DNA of 64,000 nt from Puniceicoccaceae bacterium K14 (GCA_022538095.1 JAKYXN010000001.1:1-64000), one strand, 5' to 3'. Positions 25,274-34,534 are shown, counted from the stretch's first letter. Made by a program: numbers and translations. The notes: generated by a model not told the origin, from the sequence alone.

Positions 25274-26479
25274 ATGAGCAAAGTATTGATAATCGGAGCA
25301 GGCGGCGTCGGCCGCGTTGTCACTCACAAATGCGCCATGACGCCTGACATCTTCACCGACATCTGTTTGGCCAGCCGTACAAAATCAAAGTGTGACGCCA
25401 TCGCGGCGGAGCTAAATCGCAAAATCAGTACTTCCGCCGTTGACGCGGATAATGTTCCGGAACTCGTAAGCTTGCTCAAAGATTACCAACCTGACCTCGT
25501 CATCAACGTAGCACTCCCCTACCAAGACCTCACTATCATGGACGCCTGTCTTGAAGTTGGAGTTAATTATTTAGACACAGCCAATTACGAACCGAAAGAT
25601 GAAGCAAAATTTGAATACAGTTGGCAATGGGCATATCAAGAGCGCTTCAAAGAAGCCGGACTCATGGCATTGCTCGGCTGCGGATTCGACCCAGGCGTAA
25701 CCAATATTTTCACTGCTTACGCCAACAAACATCACTTCGATCAAATCGAAACTCTCGATATCCTGGACTGTAACGCTGGCGACCATGGCCAACACTTCGC
25801 CACAAACTTCAATCCAGAGATAAATATTCGAGAAGTCACCGCCAACGGTCGTTTTTGGGAAAACGGTGAATGGAAAGAAACTGCTCCACTTGACGTGCAC
25901 CGGAGCTTCGATTTCCCGGAAGGCATCGGTCCCAAAGACATGTATCTGATGTATCACGAAGAAATGGAATCTTTGGTAAAGAATATCCCAGGCGTAAAAC
26001 GTATGCGCTTTTGGATGACATTTGGACAGCAATACCTTACTCATCTCAGAGTCCTCGAAAACATTGGAATGACTCGTATCGATCCAATCGTTTATAACGG
26101 TCAAGAGATCATTCCACTCCAATTCCTCAAAGCAGTTCTCCCAGATCCCGGGTCTCTCGGAAAATCCACGCAAGGCCGCACTTGCATCGGATGCATCGTC
26201 GATGGACATAAGAACGGTGAACGCAAACACTACTACATCTACAACATTTGCGACCATGAGCAGTGCTTCGAGGAAGTAAACTCCCAAGCCGTCTCATATA
26301 CTACCGGTGTTCCCGCTATGATCGGAGCAAAAATGATGCTCACCGGAAAATGGAAAGGCGAAGGCGTTTTCAATGTTGAGGAGTTCGATCCAGATCCATT
26401 CATGGAAGAACTAAATACAAACGGACTCCCTTGGAACGAAGTCTTCCTAGACAAAAAGCCAGACGTTCTCGTCGACTAA
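25274..26479 (+). CDS. Carboxynorspermidine synthase / saccharopine dehydrogenase family protein
   Basis: A 401-residue saccharopine-dehydrogenase-like enzyme with an N-terminal Rossmann loop (VLIIGAGGVGRVVTHKC, GAGGVG 7-12). The segment LGCGFDPGVTNIFTAYA and the C-terminal TTGVPAMIGAKMMLTGKW are typical of carboxy(nor)spermidine dehydrogenases. The expected reaction joins aspartate semialdehyde to putrescine or diaminopropane with NAD(P)H. It precedes nspC by 20 bases and agmatinase lies next, a polyamine cluster comparable to the Vibrio CASDH-NspC pair. Confidence 0.88.
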   Translation: MSKVLIIGAGGVGRVVTHKCAMTPDIFTDICLASRTKSKCDAIAAELNRKISTSAVDADNVPELVSLLKDYQPDLVINVALPYQDLTIMDACLEVGVNYLDTANYEPKDEAKFEYSWQWAYQERFKEAGLMALLGCGFDPGVTNIFTAYANKHHFDQIETLDILDCNAGDHGQHFATNFNPEINIREVTANGRFWENGEWKETAPLDVHRSFDFPEGIGPKDMYLMYHEEMESLVKNIPGVKRMRFWMTFGQQYLTHLRVLENIGMTRIDPIVYNGQEIIPLQFLKAVLPDPGSLGKSTQGRTCIGCIVDGHKNGERKHYYIYNICDHEQCFEEVNSQAVSYTTGVPAMIGAKMMLTGKWKGEGVFNVEEFDPDPFMEELNTNGLPWNEVFLDKKPDVLVD

Positions 26480-26499
26480 CTTTCACAGTATAAAGTGCG

Positions 26500-27708
26500 A
26501 TGTCGGATACTAATTACCTGGCCCGCACACCTATATTCAAAATGGATCATATCATACACTACGATCCGGCTTTGCCGTCGGACATCACCACACCTTGCTA
26601 TGTTGTAGACCTAAAACGTCTCGAAGCGAATCTAGAGATTCTACAAGACGTACAAGACCAAACAGATTGCCGTATACTCGGAGCACTCAAAGGCTTCGCC
26701 ATGCACAGTGTATTTCCGATCATGAAAGAATACCTTGCCGGCGTTTGCGCCAGCGGCCCACATGAGGCGCAACTTGGATTCGAAGAATTTGGTAAAGAAG
26801 TACACGCCTATGCCCCCGCTTATTCCGAGGCGGACATGGAAGATCTTATTACCTACGCACACCATATTTCCTTCAATTCCTTTAATCAGTGGGAACTCCA
26901 CAAGGAAACCACCCAACAAGCGGACCACAAAATTTCCTGCGGTCTGCGCGTGAATCCCGAATACTCAGAGGTAAGCACAGAACTCTACAATCCCTGTGCG
27001 AAAGGATCTCGCCTCGGAATTCGCCGAGAAGAGTTCGAAGATCGATCCTTAGAAGGCATTGAAGGCCTACACTTCCATACGATGTGCGAACAAGGGGCAG
27101 ACACGCTCGTCCGAACATTAGAGAAATTCGAAGAAAAATTTGGAGACCTACTAATGAGCATGAAATGGGTCAATTTTGGCGGAGGCCACCACATTTCGAG
27201 TCCTTCCTATGATGTCGATCTCCTCGTTGACACCATTCTCTCATTCCAAAATCGGTATCCGAACCTTCAAGTCTACTTAGAGCCCGGAGAAGCACTCGCC
27301 ATAAACACAGGTGTTCTTGTCTCAAAGGTTTTAGACATCATTCAAGAAGACGATCAGCCTATCGCTATTTTGGATACGTCCGCGACTTGCCATATGCCAG
27401 ATACTCTAGAGATGCCTTACCGAGCGGAGATCTATGGAGCAGGCAAACCTAAGGAAAAAGAATTCACCTACAAACTAGGCGGACTATCCTGCCTGTCTGG
27501 CGATGTCATCGGTGACTACTCCTTTGATCAACCGCTCAAGGTCGGCGATACTTTAAGCTTTCTCGACATGGCGCACTACACAATGGTCAAGACAACTACA
27601 TTCAACGGCATCAAACATCCTGATATCGCGACCTGGGACCCTGAATCAAAAGATTTCAAAGTCGTTAGAAAATTTGGATACGAAGATTACAAAAATCGCC
27701 TATCGTAG
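26500..27708 (+). CDS. nspC: Carboxynorspermidine/carboxyspermidine decarboxylase
   Basis: A 402-residue PLP-dependent alanine-racemase-fold decarboxylase (fold type III). The PLP lysine is K64 in GALKGFAMHS, the glycine-rich phosphate loop is FGGGHHIS (about 227-234), and the active-site region TCHMPDTLEMPYR with the later SCLSGDVIGDYSF is typical of NspC. It decarboxylates carboxy(nor)spermidine to spermidine or norspermidine. It lies between its expected upstream enzyme (20 bases) and agmatinase (9 bases), so the three are one transcript. Confidence 0.93.
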   Translation: MSDTNYLARTPIFKMDHIIHYDPALPSDITTPCYVVDLKRLEANLEILQDVQDQTDCRILGALKGFAMHSVFPIMKEYLAGVCASGPHEAQLGFEEFGKEVHAYAPAYSEADMEDLITYAHHISFNSFNQWELHKETTQQADHKISCGLRVNPEYSEVSTELYNPCAKGSRLGIRREEFEDRSLEGIEGLHFHTMCEQGADTLVRTLEKFEEKFGDLLMSMKWVNFGGGHHISSPSYDVDLLVDTILSFQNRYPNLQVYLEPGEALAINTGVLVSKVLDIIQEDDQPIAILDTSATCHMPDTLEMPYRAEIYGAGKPKEKEFTYKLGGLSCLSGDVIGDYSFDQPLKVGDTLSFLDMAHYTMVKTTTFNGIKHPDIATWDPESKDFKVVRKFGYEDYKNRLS

Positions 27709-27717
27709 AAAGTTCGT

Positions 27718-28593
27718 ATGAACGAATCCCCATACAATAATCCGCCTGCGTTTCATTCGGACGACCTCACTCCTCAATCGCCCGAAGACGCAGCGTTTCA
27801 TGTCATACCCGTTCCGTGGGAAACAAGCGTTTCCTACGAGGGCGGCACGCAAAACGGCCCTGCTGCAATTTTGCATGCATCCACTCAGTTAGAGGTCTAC
27901 TGCGATGGAAACATGCCAGGTGAGGCAGGTATTTATACAGCTCCAGAAATTAATTGTGTAGGCACGGCCCCAGAAGTCTTAGATAGAATCCAAGAAGCGA
28001 CTGCGAATACGCTCAAGCTCGGAAAATTCCCAATTCTGCTCGGTGGGGAGCACGCCATGACACTTGGTCCGATAAAAGCCATCGCCGCCACAGGAATCGA
28101 ATTTGGAGTCATACAGTTCGACGCTCACGCAGACCTTCGAGAAGCTTACCAAGGCAATCCACACAGCCACGCGAGTGTCATGAAACGCGTTCACGATCTC
28201 GGTATACCCATATTCTCGATTGGAGTCAGGGCCCTTTGCAAAGAAGAAGCGGACTTGCGTGAGCGAGATGAAATTCCCCACCTTGACGGAAAAGAATTCT
28301 GGAAAAATGGATACCCAGAGCAAATTCTACCAATAGACTTTCCAAAGAATATTTTCATCACCTTCGATGTAGACGGGCTCGACCCATCCATCATGCCAAC
28401 GACTGGAACTCCTGTTCCCGGAGGTTTAACATGGTTCCAAGCAATCGATGGCTTAGAACGTCTTTTTTCAGATAAAAACGTAATCGGTGCCGACATTGTC
28501 GAGCTTGCCCCACAGCCCGGGCGGCACGATACAGATTTCCTAGCAGCTAATCTTGTCTATAAAATAATGGACCTCTCCACCCGCTCAAAGTAG
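27718..28593 (+). CDS. speB: Agmatinase (ureohydrolase family)
   Basis: A 291-residue ureohydrolase with the complete binuclear manganese site: H112 (GGEHAMTLG), D135-x-H137-x-D139 (FDAHADLR), and D217-x-D219 (TFDVDGLDPS). It hydrolyses agmatine to putrescine and urea, which would supply the diamine for the two preceding enzymes. Length and C-terminal GADIVELAPQPGRHDTDFLA fit agmatinase rather than arginase or formiminoglutamase, but specificity is inferred. No arginine decarboxylase is in the window. Confidence 0.9.
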   Translation: MNESPYNNPPAFHSDDLTPQSPEDAAFHVIPVPWETSVSYEGGTQNGPAAILHASTQLEVYCDGNMPGEAGIYTAPEINCVGTAPEVLDRIQEATANTLKLGKFPILLGGEHAMTLGPIKAIAATGIEFGVIQFDAHADLREAYQGNPHSHASVMKRVHDLGIPIFSIGVRALCKEEADLRERDEIPHLDGKEFWKNGYPEQILPIDFPKNIFITFDVDGLDPSIMPTTGTPVPGGLTWFQAIDGLERLFSDKNVIGADIVELAPQPGRHDTDFLAANLVYKIMDLSTRSK

Positions 28594-28680
28594 AAAGTTC
28601 AAAATTATAAAATCAAGTTCAGCTGTACATCGTTCTCGAACCTGAACAACAAACAGAACCTCCACAACTCACAAACTCAT

Positions 28681-29316
28681 ATGAAACTAAAATTCCTCTC
28701 GGCAGGATTAATTGCTGCCATTCTATCTCTATCTTCATTCGCAAAAACAGCTTGGGATATTAACCCTATTTTGATTGGTTCCGAGCTTCCAGCAGCGACT
28801 ATAGAAACTGTTAGGGGTGAAGAAATCACCCTCGCTAAAGCAATCAACTCCAAGCCAACGGTTTTAATCTTCTATCGCGGAGGTTGGTGCCCGTACTGCA
28901 ATCTTCATCTACAAGAACTCGCCGAAGCCGAGAGCGATTTGATTGAACTAGGATACCAAATAATCGCACTCAGCCCAGACTCTCCAGAATCCTTAGAAGT
29001 GACTCTCGATGAAAAAGGACTCAATTACAGCCTCTACTCAGACGCTAATCTCTCTGCTGCAGACGGCTTTGGCATTACATACTCATTGAACGATAAGACT
29101 CTCGAGAAGTACATCGGCTACGGCATCAATCTCGAAAAAGCATCGGGTGGTAAAAACAAAAACAGGCTGCCAGTATCATCAGTATTTATTATCAACGAAA
29201 ATAACGAGGTATGCTACTCGTACGTAGATCCTGATTACAAATTCAGAATCTCCAAGGATCTCCTTCTTGCAGCGGCCAAAAATAGCTCGAATTTTCACAA
29301 AAAGAGCCTACGCTAG
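28681..29316 (+). CDS. Exported peroxiredoxin-like thiol protein (AhpC/TSA family)
   Basis: A 211-residue thioredoxin-fold protein with a signal peptide (MKLKFLSAGLIAAILSLSSF, cleavage near AK-TA). The redox centre is C70-x-x-C73 in YRGGWCPYCN, followed by Y-Q-I-I-A-L-S-P-D-S-P-E as in peroxiredoxin-like proteins. It probably reduces peroxides or disulfides in the periplasm. It stands alone, with an extended hairpin between it and the next gene. Confidence 0.83.
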   Translation: MKLKFLSAGLIAAILSLSSFAKTAWDINPILIGSELPAATIETVRGEEITLAKAINSKPTVLIFYRGGWCPYCNLHLQELAEAESDLIELGYQIIALSPDSPESLEVTLDEKGLNYSLYSDANLSAADGFGITYSLNDKTLEKYIGYGINLEKASGGKNKNRLPVSSVFIINENNEVCYSYVDPDYKFRISKDLLLAAAKNSSNFHKKSLR

Positions 29317-29334
29317 ACTGCGTAAATCATTATT

Positions 29335-29371
29335 GCTTAGTGAGAAATCCTCCCTAGGATTTTTCCTAAGC
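29335..29371 (+). promoter_or_regulatory. Extended hairpin immediately before the DUF2868 gene (attenuator or start-site structure)
   Basis: GCTTAG...AAATCCT (29335-29351) pairs with AGGATTTTTCCTAAGC (29356-29371) almost throughout its length, around a four-base CCCT loop. The 3' arm ends two bases before the ATG at 29374, covering the whole ribosome-landing region. The internal T run means it might also act as a terminator for the preceding peroxiredoxin gene. Confidence 0.5.
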
Positions 29372-29373
29372 GT

Positions 29374-30912
29374 ATGACAAAAAAGTCAACAGACAACAAA
29401 TCGCATCTGAGAACCTGGTCATTCGGACGTATCCTCGAGCTGGAAACACAGCTTTTCGATGACCAGGCGGTTGACGAAGCTACGCTCGTCGAACGGGATA
29501 GGAAGATCGCCGAAAAAATTGGAAAACAAGGCGAAAGCCCAAGTCCAAATCGAAGCCTACTTTCTTGGCTAAAAATTATTCGAGAGGAAAAAGTTCAATC
29601 ACTCACTTTCGAAGAGCTGGCTCTGCAAAAAGCCCCACGCAAAGCTGCACTCACCCTTGGTATCGTTTACTTTTTTATCGGGCTAACGCTATCCTGGAAT
29701 CTTCTGAGGTATAACGGAGAGCAAGCAATCAATGTATCTGCATTTATTGGCGTTATAATATTAATACAAGCACTCGCTGCTGCTACTAGCCTAATTCTGC
29801 TATTGCTCGGATTACTAAAGCCCAAAGTCACCGACCTTTCGATTGGCTCAGAGTTTGCAAAATTTTTCCTAACAAGTCTCACTCCAATCATAGCTCGTGT
29901 TGCAGCGTTTTCTCTAAGTGCAGAAAAACGCGAAGACCTTTTAGCCAAAGTTGGACGCTTCCGGAGCAGGCTCTGGATATACAAAGATCCACTCCGTTGG
30001 AAATTCTTCCAACTCGCCCAATCACTTGGAATGGCTTTCAACCTCGGGGCAATTCTTGCCCTGGCAACTGCTGTGACGTTTTCCGATCGTGCATTCGGCT
30101 GGCAAACATCCTTAGATATCACTCCTGAAGCTGTTCACAGTTGCATCACCACACTGTCCCTCCCCTGGTCATGGGCACTGCCGGAAACAAAAGGTTTTCC
30201 CGATCTTCTCCAAATTCAAGGCAGCCAAATTGTTCTCAAAGACGGTATTCTCTCTCTAAATACTGCAGACCTAACCTCTTGGTGGCCCTTTTTGATTCTA
30301 TCAACGATCGTTTATGGATTTTTTCCACGACTAATACTCAATGGGTTAGCGCACTTAAACCTAAAAAAATGCTTGAGAAGCATAGATATCGAAAACGCTG
30401 AAACCAAACGAGTCTTACGTCGCTTAAATGCCCACCAATTTGCATTTACTACAGACAACTCAGTCTCAGCACCGAAGAGTAACCCTGCGACGAGCGAAAA
30501 CCCGAACGCTTATCGAAATTCTCCACCAACAAGTTGCCAAGCATGGATAGCTTCCACACTAGAAACTCAATTCTCCTCCAAAAAAATAAAAGAGATTCTT
30601 TTCCAAGAGCTCGGTGCTGTTGAGACAAATGAACTAAGAGACGAACTGGTTGATTCACGCGAGCAACTTAAGCAATCCCTCTCCGATAATCAATCATCTG
30701 TTTGCTTCGTCCTCGAAGCTTGGCTCCCTCCTTTAGAGGAAACAAAGCAGCTCGTTCGAAATGCTCGCGAGGTTTTGGCACCAAAAACAAGTATCCATAT
30801 TGCATTAATAGGACACAAGCATCCATCCCTGCATCCAAATTTCGAACAGTGGAAAAGAATCGCACATCAACTGTCCGATCCCTATTTAACCGTTAGCCTT
30901 CACGAAGTATGA
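29374..30912 (+). CDS. DUF2868 membrane protein
   Basis: A 512-residue protein with a charged N-terminal region and about four predicted membrane helices (roughly 92-112, 120-148, 215-237, 297-318). A long soluble C-terminal half follows, ending in L-T-V-S-L-H-E-V. I recognise the DUF2868 arrangement by its partner: DUF2868 genes are regularly followed by a GTPase with a DUF3482 C-terminal region, as here. The two overlap by ATGA, so they are coupled. The molecular function is unknown; a membrane anchor or effector for the GTPase is an inference. Confidence 0.8.
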   Translation: MTKKSTDNKSHLRTWSFGRILELETQLFDDQAVDEATLVERDRKIAEKIGKQGESPSPNRSLLSWLKIIREEKVQSLTFEELALQKAPRKAALTLGIVYFFIGLTLSWNLLRYNGEQAINVSAFIGVIILIQALAAATSLILLLLGLLKPKVTDLSIGSEFAKFFLTSLTPIIARVAAFSLSAEKREDLLAKVGRFRSRLWIYKDPLRWKFFQLAQSLGMAFNLGAILALATAVTFSDRAFGWQTSLDITPEAVHSCITTLSLPWSWALPETKGFPDLLQIQGSQIVLKDGILSLNTADLTSWWPFLILSTIVYGFFPRLILNGLAHLNLKKCLRSIDIENAETKRVLRRLNAHQFAFTTDNSVSAPKSNPATSENPNAYRNSPPTSCQAWIASTLETQFSSKKIKEILFQELGAVETNELRDELVDSREQLKQSLSDNQSSVCFVLEAWLPPLEETKQLVRNAREVLAPKTSIHIALIGHKHPSLHPNFEQWKRIAHQLSDPYLTVSLHEV

Positions 30913-32285
30913 CCCCGCCGCTATTCGCAATAATAGGCCACCCAAACGAAGGCAAATCATCGGTTGTCTCAACATTAACGGAAAACGATTCAATCGCAAT
31001 CAGCTCTACTCCCGGTGAAACAACTCGTAGCAACACTTACGATGCAAAAGCACAGGGGAAAACAATTATCAGTTTTGTCGATACACCTGGTTTTCAAAAC
31101 CCCACTCGTTGCCTTTCTTGGCTAAAGGAAAACGAACTGAGCGGAGCCGCTGCTGCTAAGGAATTTATAAATAGATTTTCAGCCGATTCTCAATTTCATC
31201 ACGATTGCGAGCTAATGACACCGCTTGCTCAAGGAGCCGGCGTCATTTTCGTAGCAGACGCCTCACGACCTCTATCAAAAGTTGATCTTCAGGAAATGGA
31301 GATTCTACGCCTTCTCGGGCTCCCTCGTGCTGCTATTATCAATTCCAAAAGCGAGAGTCAGCAAAACCTTGAACAGTGGAAAGATGCCTTCCGTAAGAAC
31401 TTCAATGCAATACGCGTTTTCAACGCTCACAACGCAAATTTTACAGAACGTATTGGTCTCTTGGAAACCTTGAAAACGATAGAGCAAGACTGGAGCCCAG
31501 CTCTAGTTGCAGCCATTCAAGCTATAAACGAAGACTGGGGCGAGCGTGCACAACGATCGGCGGAGATAATATCTGGACTGCTAGAGGAGTCGCTTGTATT
31601 CACCCAGTCAAAACTCATAGCAAATGAGTCGCAAAGCGCTTCTTCCCAAAAAAAGCTCAAGGAGAGTTACCGCGAAGGTTTGATTAAGCTCGAAAAACGA
31701 GCGTGGGCAGACATGAAAAACCTGTATCGCCACCACAAACTCTCTATCGATTTCGACCAACAATCGATTCTGAACGAAGACCTTTTTTCCGAAAAAACCT
31801 GGCAAGCAATGGGTCTGACTCAATCTCAACTTGCTATCGCTGCTTCCACTATAGGAGCGGGTATCGGACTCAGCGTAGATGCCGCTCTTTCCGGGCTGTC
31901 CTTCGGGGTATTCACCGCAGCCGGTGCATTATTTGGAGGAGGAGCAGCACTCCTCAAAGGCCAAGAACTCTCCAAGATGAAAGTGAATCACGTTCCTCTT
32001 GGAGGGCTGAAGCTTACCATCGGCCCAAATCGAAACGAACAATTTCCATTTATATTGCTCGATCGAGCTCTCCTATTTCATAGAGTCGCCAGTAATTGGG
32101 CACACGCAAAACAAGAAAATACCCTAGAAATAGACTCTAACAAAAAAAAGGGAGATAGCAGTAACTGGTCTGACAAAGACCGTAAACTCGCTGCACGTTT
32201 TTTCGCCGCAATCAAATCTCAACGACAAGATAAGCTAACTCAACTGTATCCAGAATTCAATCAACTGATCACCAACGTTCTTTAG
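30909..32285 (+). CDS. GTPase with DUF3482 C-terminal region
   Basis: A 458-residue Era/TrmE-like GTPase. G1 is GHPNEGKSS (10-18), G2 is the T-P-G-E-T-T-R segment (about 34-40), and G3 is DTPG (58-61). The G4 position reads N-S-K-S-E rather than N-K-x-D, so guanine specificity may be altered. The C-terminal half has long charged helices and a Gly/Ala-rich hydrophobic stretch (about 312-353, IGAGIGLSVDAALSGLSFG) that could insert in a membrane, as in the DUF3482 family. It overlaps the DUF2868 gene by four bases. Confidence 0.85.
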   Translation: MTPPLFAIIGHPNEGKSSVVSTLTENDSIAISSTPGETTRSNTYDAKAQGKTIISFVDTPGFQNPTRCLSWLKENELSGAAAAKEFINRFSADSQFHHDCELMTPLAQGAGVIFVADASRPLSKVDLQEMEILRLLGLPRAAIINSKSESQQNLEQWKDAFRKNFNAIRVFNAHNANFTERIGLLETLKTIEQDWSPALVAAIQAINEDWGERAQRSAEIISGLLEESLVFTQSKLIANESQSASSQKKLKESYREGLIKLEKRAWADMKNLYRHHKLSIDFDQQSILNEDLFSEKTWQAMGLTQSQLAIAASTIGAGIGLSVDAALSGLSFGVFTAAGALFGGGAALLKGQELSKMKVNHVPLGGLKLTIGPNRNEQFPFILLDRALLFHRVASNWAHAKQENTLEIDSNKKKGDSSNWSDKDRKLAARFFAAIKSQRQDKLTQLYPEFNQLITNVL

Positions 32286-32307
32286 CCCCAAGCTAAAGAA
32301 GAGGCAG

Positions 32308-32751
32308 CTAAAGCTGCATTAGAGCGTTCTTAACCTCTTGCGAAGCCACTTTCATGTCGATAGACGGCCCGAGCTCGCCCTTCAATTTAGCCATCACTTT
32401 GCCCATATCCTTCATTCCAGTCGGTTGTAACTCCTGAACTGCTTTCGCAACCAAATCAGGGTAAGCAGACGCATCCAACTTAGCGGGCAACAATGCTACC
32501 AAAAAATCGGATCTCAATTTGATTTCAGTTGCTTGGTCCTCGCGACCTGCCTTTGCAAAAGACTCAGCGGACTCGCGAAACTTACCCGCCTCTTTTTCAA
32601 CAACTGCGAGTACCTTAGCCTCGTCAAAATCCTTATTCTCACGCACTTCGCCTTCTTGAATAGCAGCCAGTGCTGCCCCGTAGGCTTCAATCTTTGCGGC
32701 ATCGCGTGCTAAGCGAGCTTCTTTATGGAGTTTTTGCAATTGCTCTTTCAT
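32308..32751 (-). CDS. GatB/YqeY domain-containing protein
   Basis: A 147-residue all-helical YqeY protein. The C-terminal signature (L-P-A-K-L-D followed by GMKDMGKVMAKLKGELG and D-M-K-V-A-S) corresponds to the tRNA-binding tail domain of GatB. The frame is open further upstream to 32787, but the ATG at 32751 gives the normal family N-terminus (MKEQLQKLHKEARLARDAAK). It is often linked to tRNA amidation or translation quality, but the role is not established. Confidence 0.88.
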   Translation of the reverse strand: MKEQLQKLHKEARLARDAAKIEAYGAALAAIQEGEVRENKDFDEAKVLAVVEKEAGKFRESAESFAKAGREDQATEIKLRSDFLVALLPAKLDASAYPDLVAKAVQELQPTGMKDMGKVMAKLKGELGPSIDMKVASQEVKNALMQL

Positions 32752-32814
32752 ACGCCCTATCACGAATGAGCAATCAGAGAGAGGCAATCTGTTTGTTTCA
32801 AAAAATGCACTCCA

Positions 32815-33696
32815 TCACAGAAGTTTCATTGATTCCAACTGATCGAGAATTTTTTGGCATTCGCCGAGTAATCGCTTTCCCAATGCTTTACCTTTTTCGT
32901 GTAATGCCTCTTGCTCACGCTTATACTCGATCCGCCCTTCGGCTGTTTCTATTTTTATAGGCGCCATGTTATACGCCGCCAAATCATAGGGGCTCGCCCG
33001 CATATCAAGCTCGCGTGCCCGGATCGCTAACTCAAAACAATCCATCTGTAAATCACTGCCAATCCATGGGTACAACTTATAAGACCACTTGTATAGATCC
33101 ATATTGAAGTGGACACAGCCAAACTGCTCGTTTTTTTCACGATCCTCTTGAGTCGGTTGCAACGTATTCAAGGGTACCGCATTCGGCGTAAAAAACCGGA
33201 AAGCGTCATAATGAGTACAACAGATCGGCAAAGATTCGACTGTTTTCTCCAAAATCTCACTACTCGGTCTCAAAGGCGTAGTTTCGTGGCGAATCTCCTT
33301 TGTTTTATAGACCATAGCCCATTCGTGCAGACCAAAGCATCCAAACTTCGCAGGACGGCTCAAAGCAGCAATGACCAAATTTGCCACCCACCGAACCAAC
33401 CGCCGCTCGCGTTCAATCATTGCTCTGACGTTTAATCGCACCACAGAGTCAATTCGATGATACCGACCATCAGTCAAAAAAAGTTCAGCCCCTTCACCCT
33501 CAAGAGCCATATCGAGCATTGGCCTCCAATTAGTGAAATTTTTCAATTTTGTCTTATAATACTCAAAAAGAAAATCGTAAATAGGATGCGGTTTACGCCA
33601 GGATTTGCGTTGCCGAAAACTCTCTACCCATGGTGAGGAGCGTTGTTCGTGATCAGCGATTTTTCGACGCCACACCTCTTGCCGCAATACTTCCAT
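32815..33696 (-). CDS. Conserved protein annotated as 3-methyladenine DNA glycosylase-like in relatives
   Basis: A 293-residue cytoplasmic protein. I recognise a family that automatic pipelines label 3-methyladenine DNA glycosylase in Verrucomicrobiota and Planctomycetota, but I see no helix-hairpin-helix or catalytic Asp that proves DNA repair activity. Features include FGCFGLHEWAMVYKT, C-C-T-H-Y-D-A-F-R-F-F-T and a C-terminal helix with basic residues. The frame opens at 33735 inside the upstream gene; the ATG at 33696, 15 bases after that gene's stop, is preferred. It is the second gene of a short operon with a PhnA-like protein. Confidence 0.7.
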   Translation of the reverse strand: MEVLRQEVWRRKIADHEQRSSPWVESFRQRKSWRKPHPIYDFLFEYYKTKLKNFTNWRPMLDMALEGEGAELFLTDGRYHRIDSVVRLNVRAMIERERRLVRWVANLVIAALSRPAKFGCFGLHEWAMVYKTKEIRHETTPLRPSSEILEKTVESLPICCTHYDAFRFFTPNAVPLNTLQPTQEDREKNEQFGCVHFNMDLYKWSYKLYPWIGSDLQMDCFELAIRARELDMRASPYDLAAYNMAPIKIETAEGRIEYKREQEALHEKGKALGKRLLGECQKILDQLESMKLL

Positions 33697-33710
33697 CGTA
33701 ACGTATCTAC

Positions 33711-34112
33711 CTAGAGAAGTTGTCGCTTCATCCATTCCTCTACGTCTTCGTCAAGGTAAGCTTCTTCGAGGATTTCTTGAGCCCAGGCATGGTCCTTAGA
33801 CAAATAGCTTAAAACTCGCCCGGCCATCACTTGAACAACTCGTTCTTCGCTCCAAATAGTTTCTTTCAAGCCACGCCATTTTTCCGCTTGAAGAGTCTTG
33901 GGCTTCACCAACTGATCGCAACAATCATGGCATATAAAAATGCAGTTTTCAAAGACTGGTTCTTCAGGCACTGGCTGAAGCTCGTAGATTGTCAGGGCTA
34001 CGCCACTACTTGAACAAAGCTCGCACTTTCGCCCAGACCTACGTGCCAAATCCTTGCCGTACAAAGATAAGGCTGCCTCGCGCTGCTTATGTTTTTCCAG
34101 TCCCCTAGCCAT
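33711..34112 (-). CDS. PhnA-like zinc-ribbon protein
   Basis: A 133-residue protein. Two CxxC-type pairs form a putative zinc site: C-E-L-C (about 30-33) and C-H-D-C (about 60-63; the second pair is followed by another Cys). R-R-S-G-R-K-C-E-L-C-S-S-S-G matches the N-terminal zinc ribbon of PhnA-family proteins. A helical C-terminal half ends in EEWMKRQLL. PhnA itself is a misnomer from a phosphonate locus and the real function is unclear. It is upstream of the glycosylase-like gene on the same strand. Confidence 0.72.
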   Translation of the reverse strand: MARGLEKHKQREAALSLYGKDLARRSGRKCELCSSSGVALTIYELQPVPEEPVFENCIFICHDCCDQLVKPKTLQAEKWRGLKETIWSEERVVQVMAGRVLSYLSKDHAWAQEILEEAYLDEDVEEWMKRQLL

Positions 34113-34171
34113 AAAATCCGAAGCAGTTACAAGAAAGATACCTTCCCTGTCGAAGCTAATCTGCTATCGGA

Positions 34172-34384
34172 TCACTTCTTCCCCGGAATGATTTCGCCAA
34201 TTCGATACTCAGAAAAATCATTAACGATATCACGATAGAGCTTATCTTGCTTGTAAAGTTTTAGAATTTCTTGGTGCTCGTAATCCGATGTCGGCCATTC
34301 CTTGTAGACACCCGGGAGCATAAAGACGGTAAAAGCCTGTTCTCGAGTTATTTTTCTTCGAATTACTAACATAATCGGATGCAA
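34172..34384 (-). CDS. Small hypothetical protein
   Basis: A 70-residue frame (66 residues if the in-frame ATG at 34372 is used) with no cysteine, signal or membrane segment. It contains KITREQAFTVF and a Tyr/Asp/Glu-rich middle (DYEHQEILKLYKQDKLYRDI) that looks protein-like and helical. It is 59 bases upstream of the PhnA-like gene on the same strand and may belong to that transcript. I do not recognise a family. Confidence 0.5.
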   Translation of the reverse strand: MHPIMLVIRRKITREQAFTVFMLPGVYKEWPTSDYEHQEILKLYKQDKLYRDIVNDFSEYRIGEIIPGKK

Positions 34385-34534
34385 GTTTGTTGCCTGGCAC
34401 CTGCAAGCTCAAGCTATACAACTACAAATGTGCCGCTTTGCACTAGGCACGCATAGAGTATTTCCTCCACTGTCGTTCAAATACGTTGATTCTTTAGGCA
34501 AAATCTTAACTTTATTTGCAAACGATTCGTAAAA

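Noticed and set aside
25571-26287. A 238-codon minus-strand frame
   Set aside because: It is fully antisense to the carboxynorspermidine synthase-like gene and has no start context or domain.
29667-30122. A 151-codon minus-strand frame
   Set aside because: It is antisense to the DUF2868 gene, with no motif and no plausible start.
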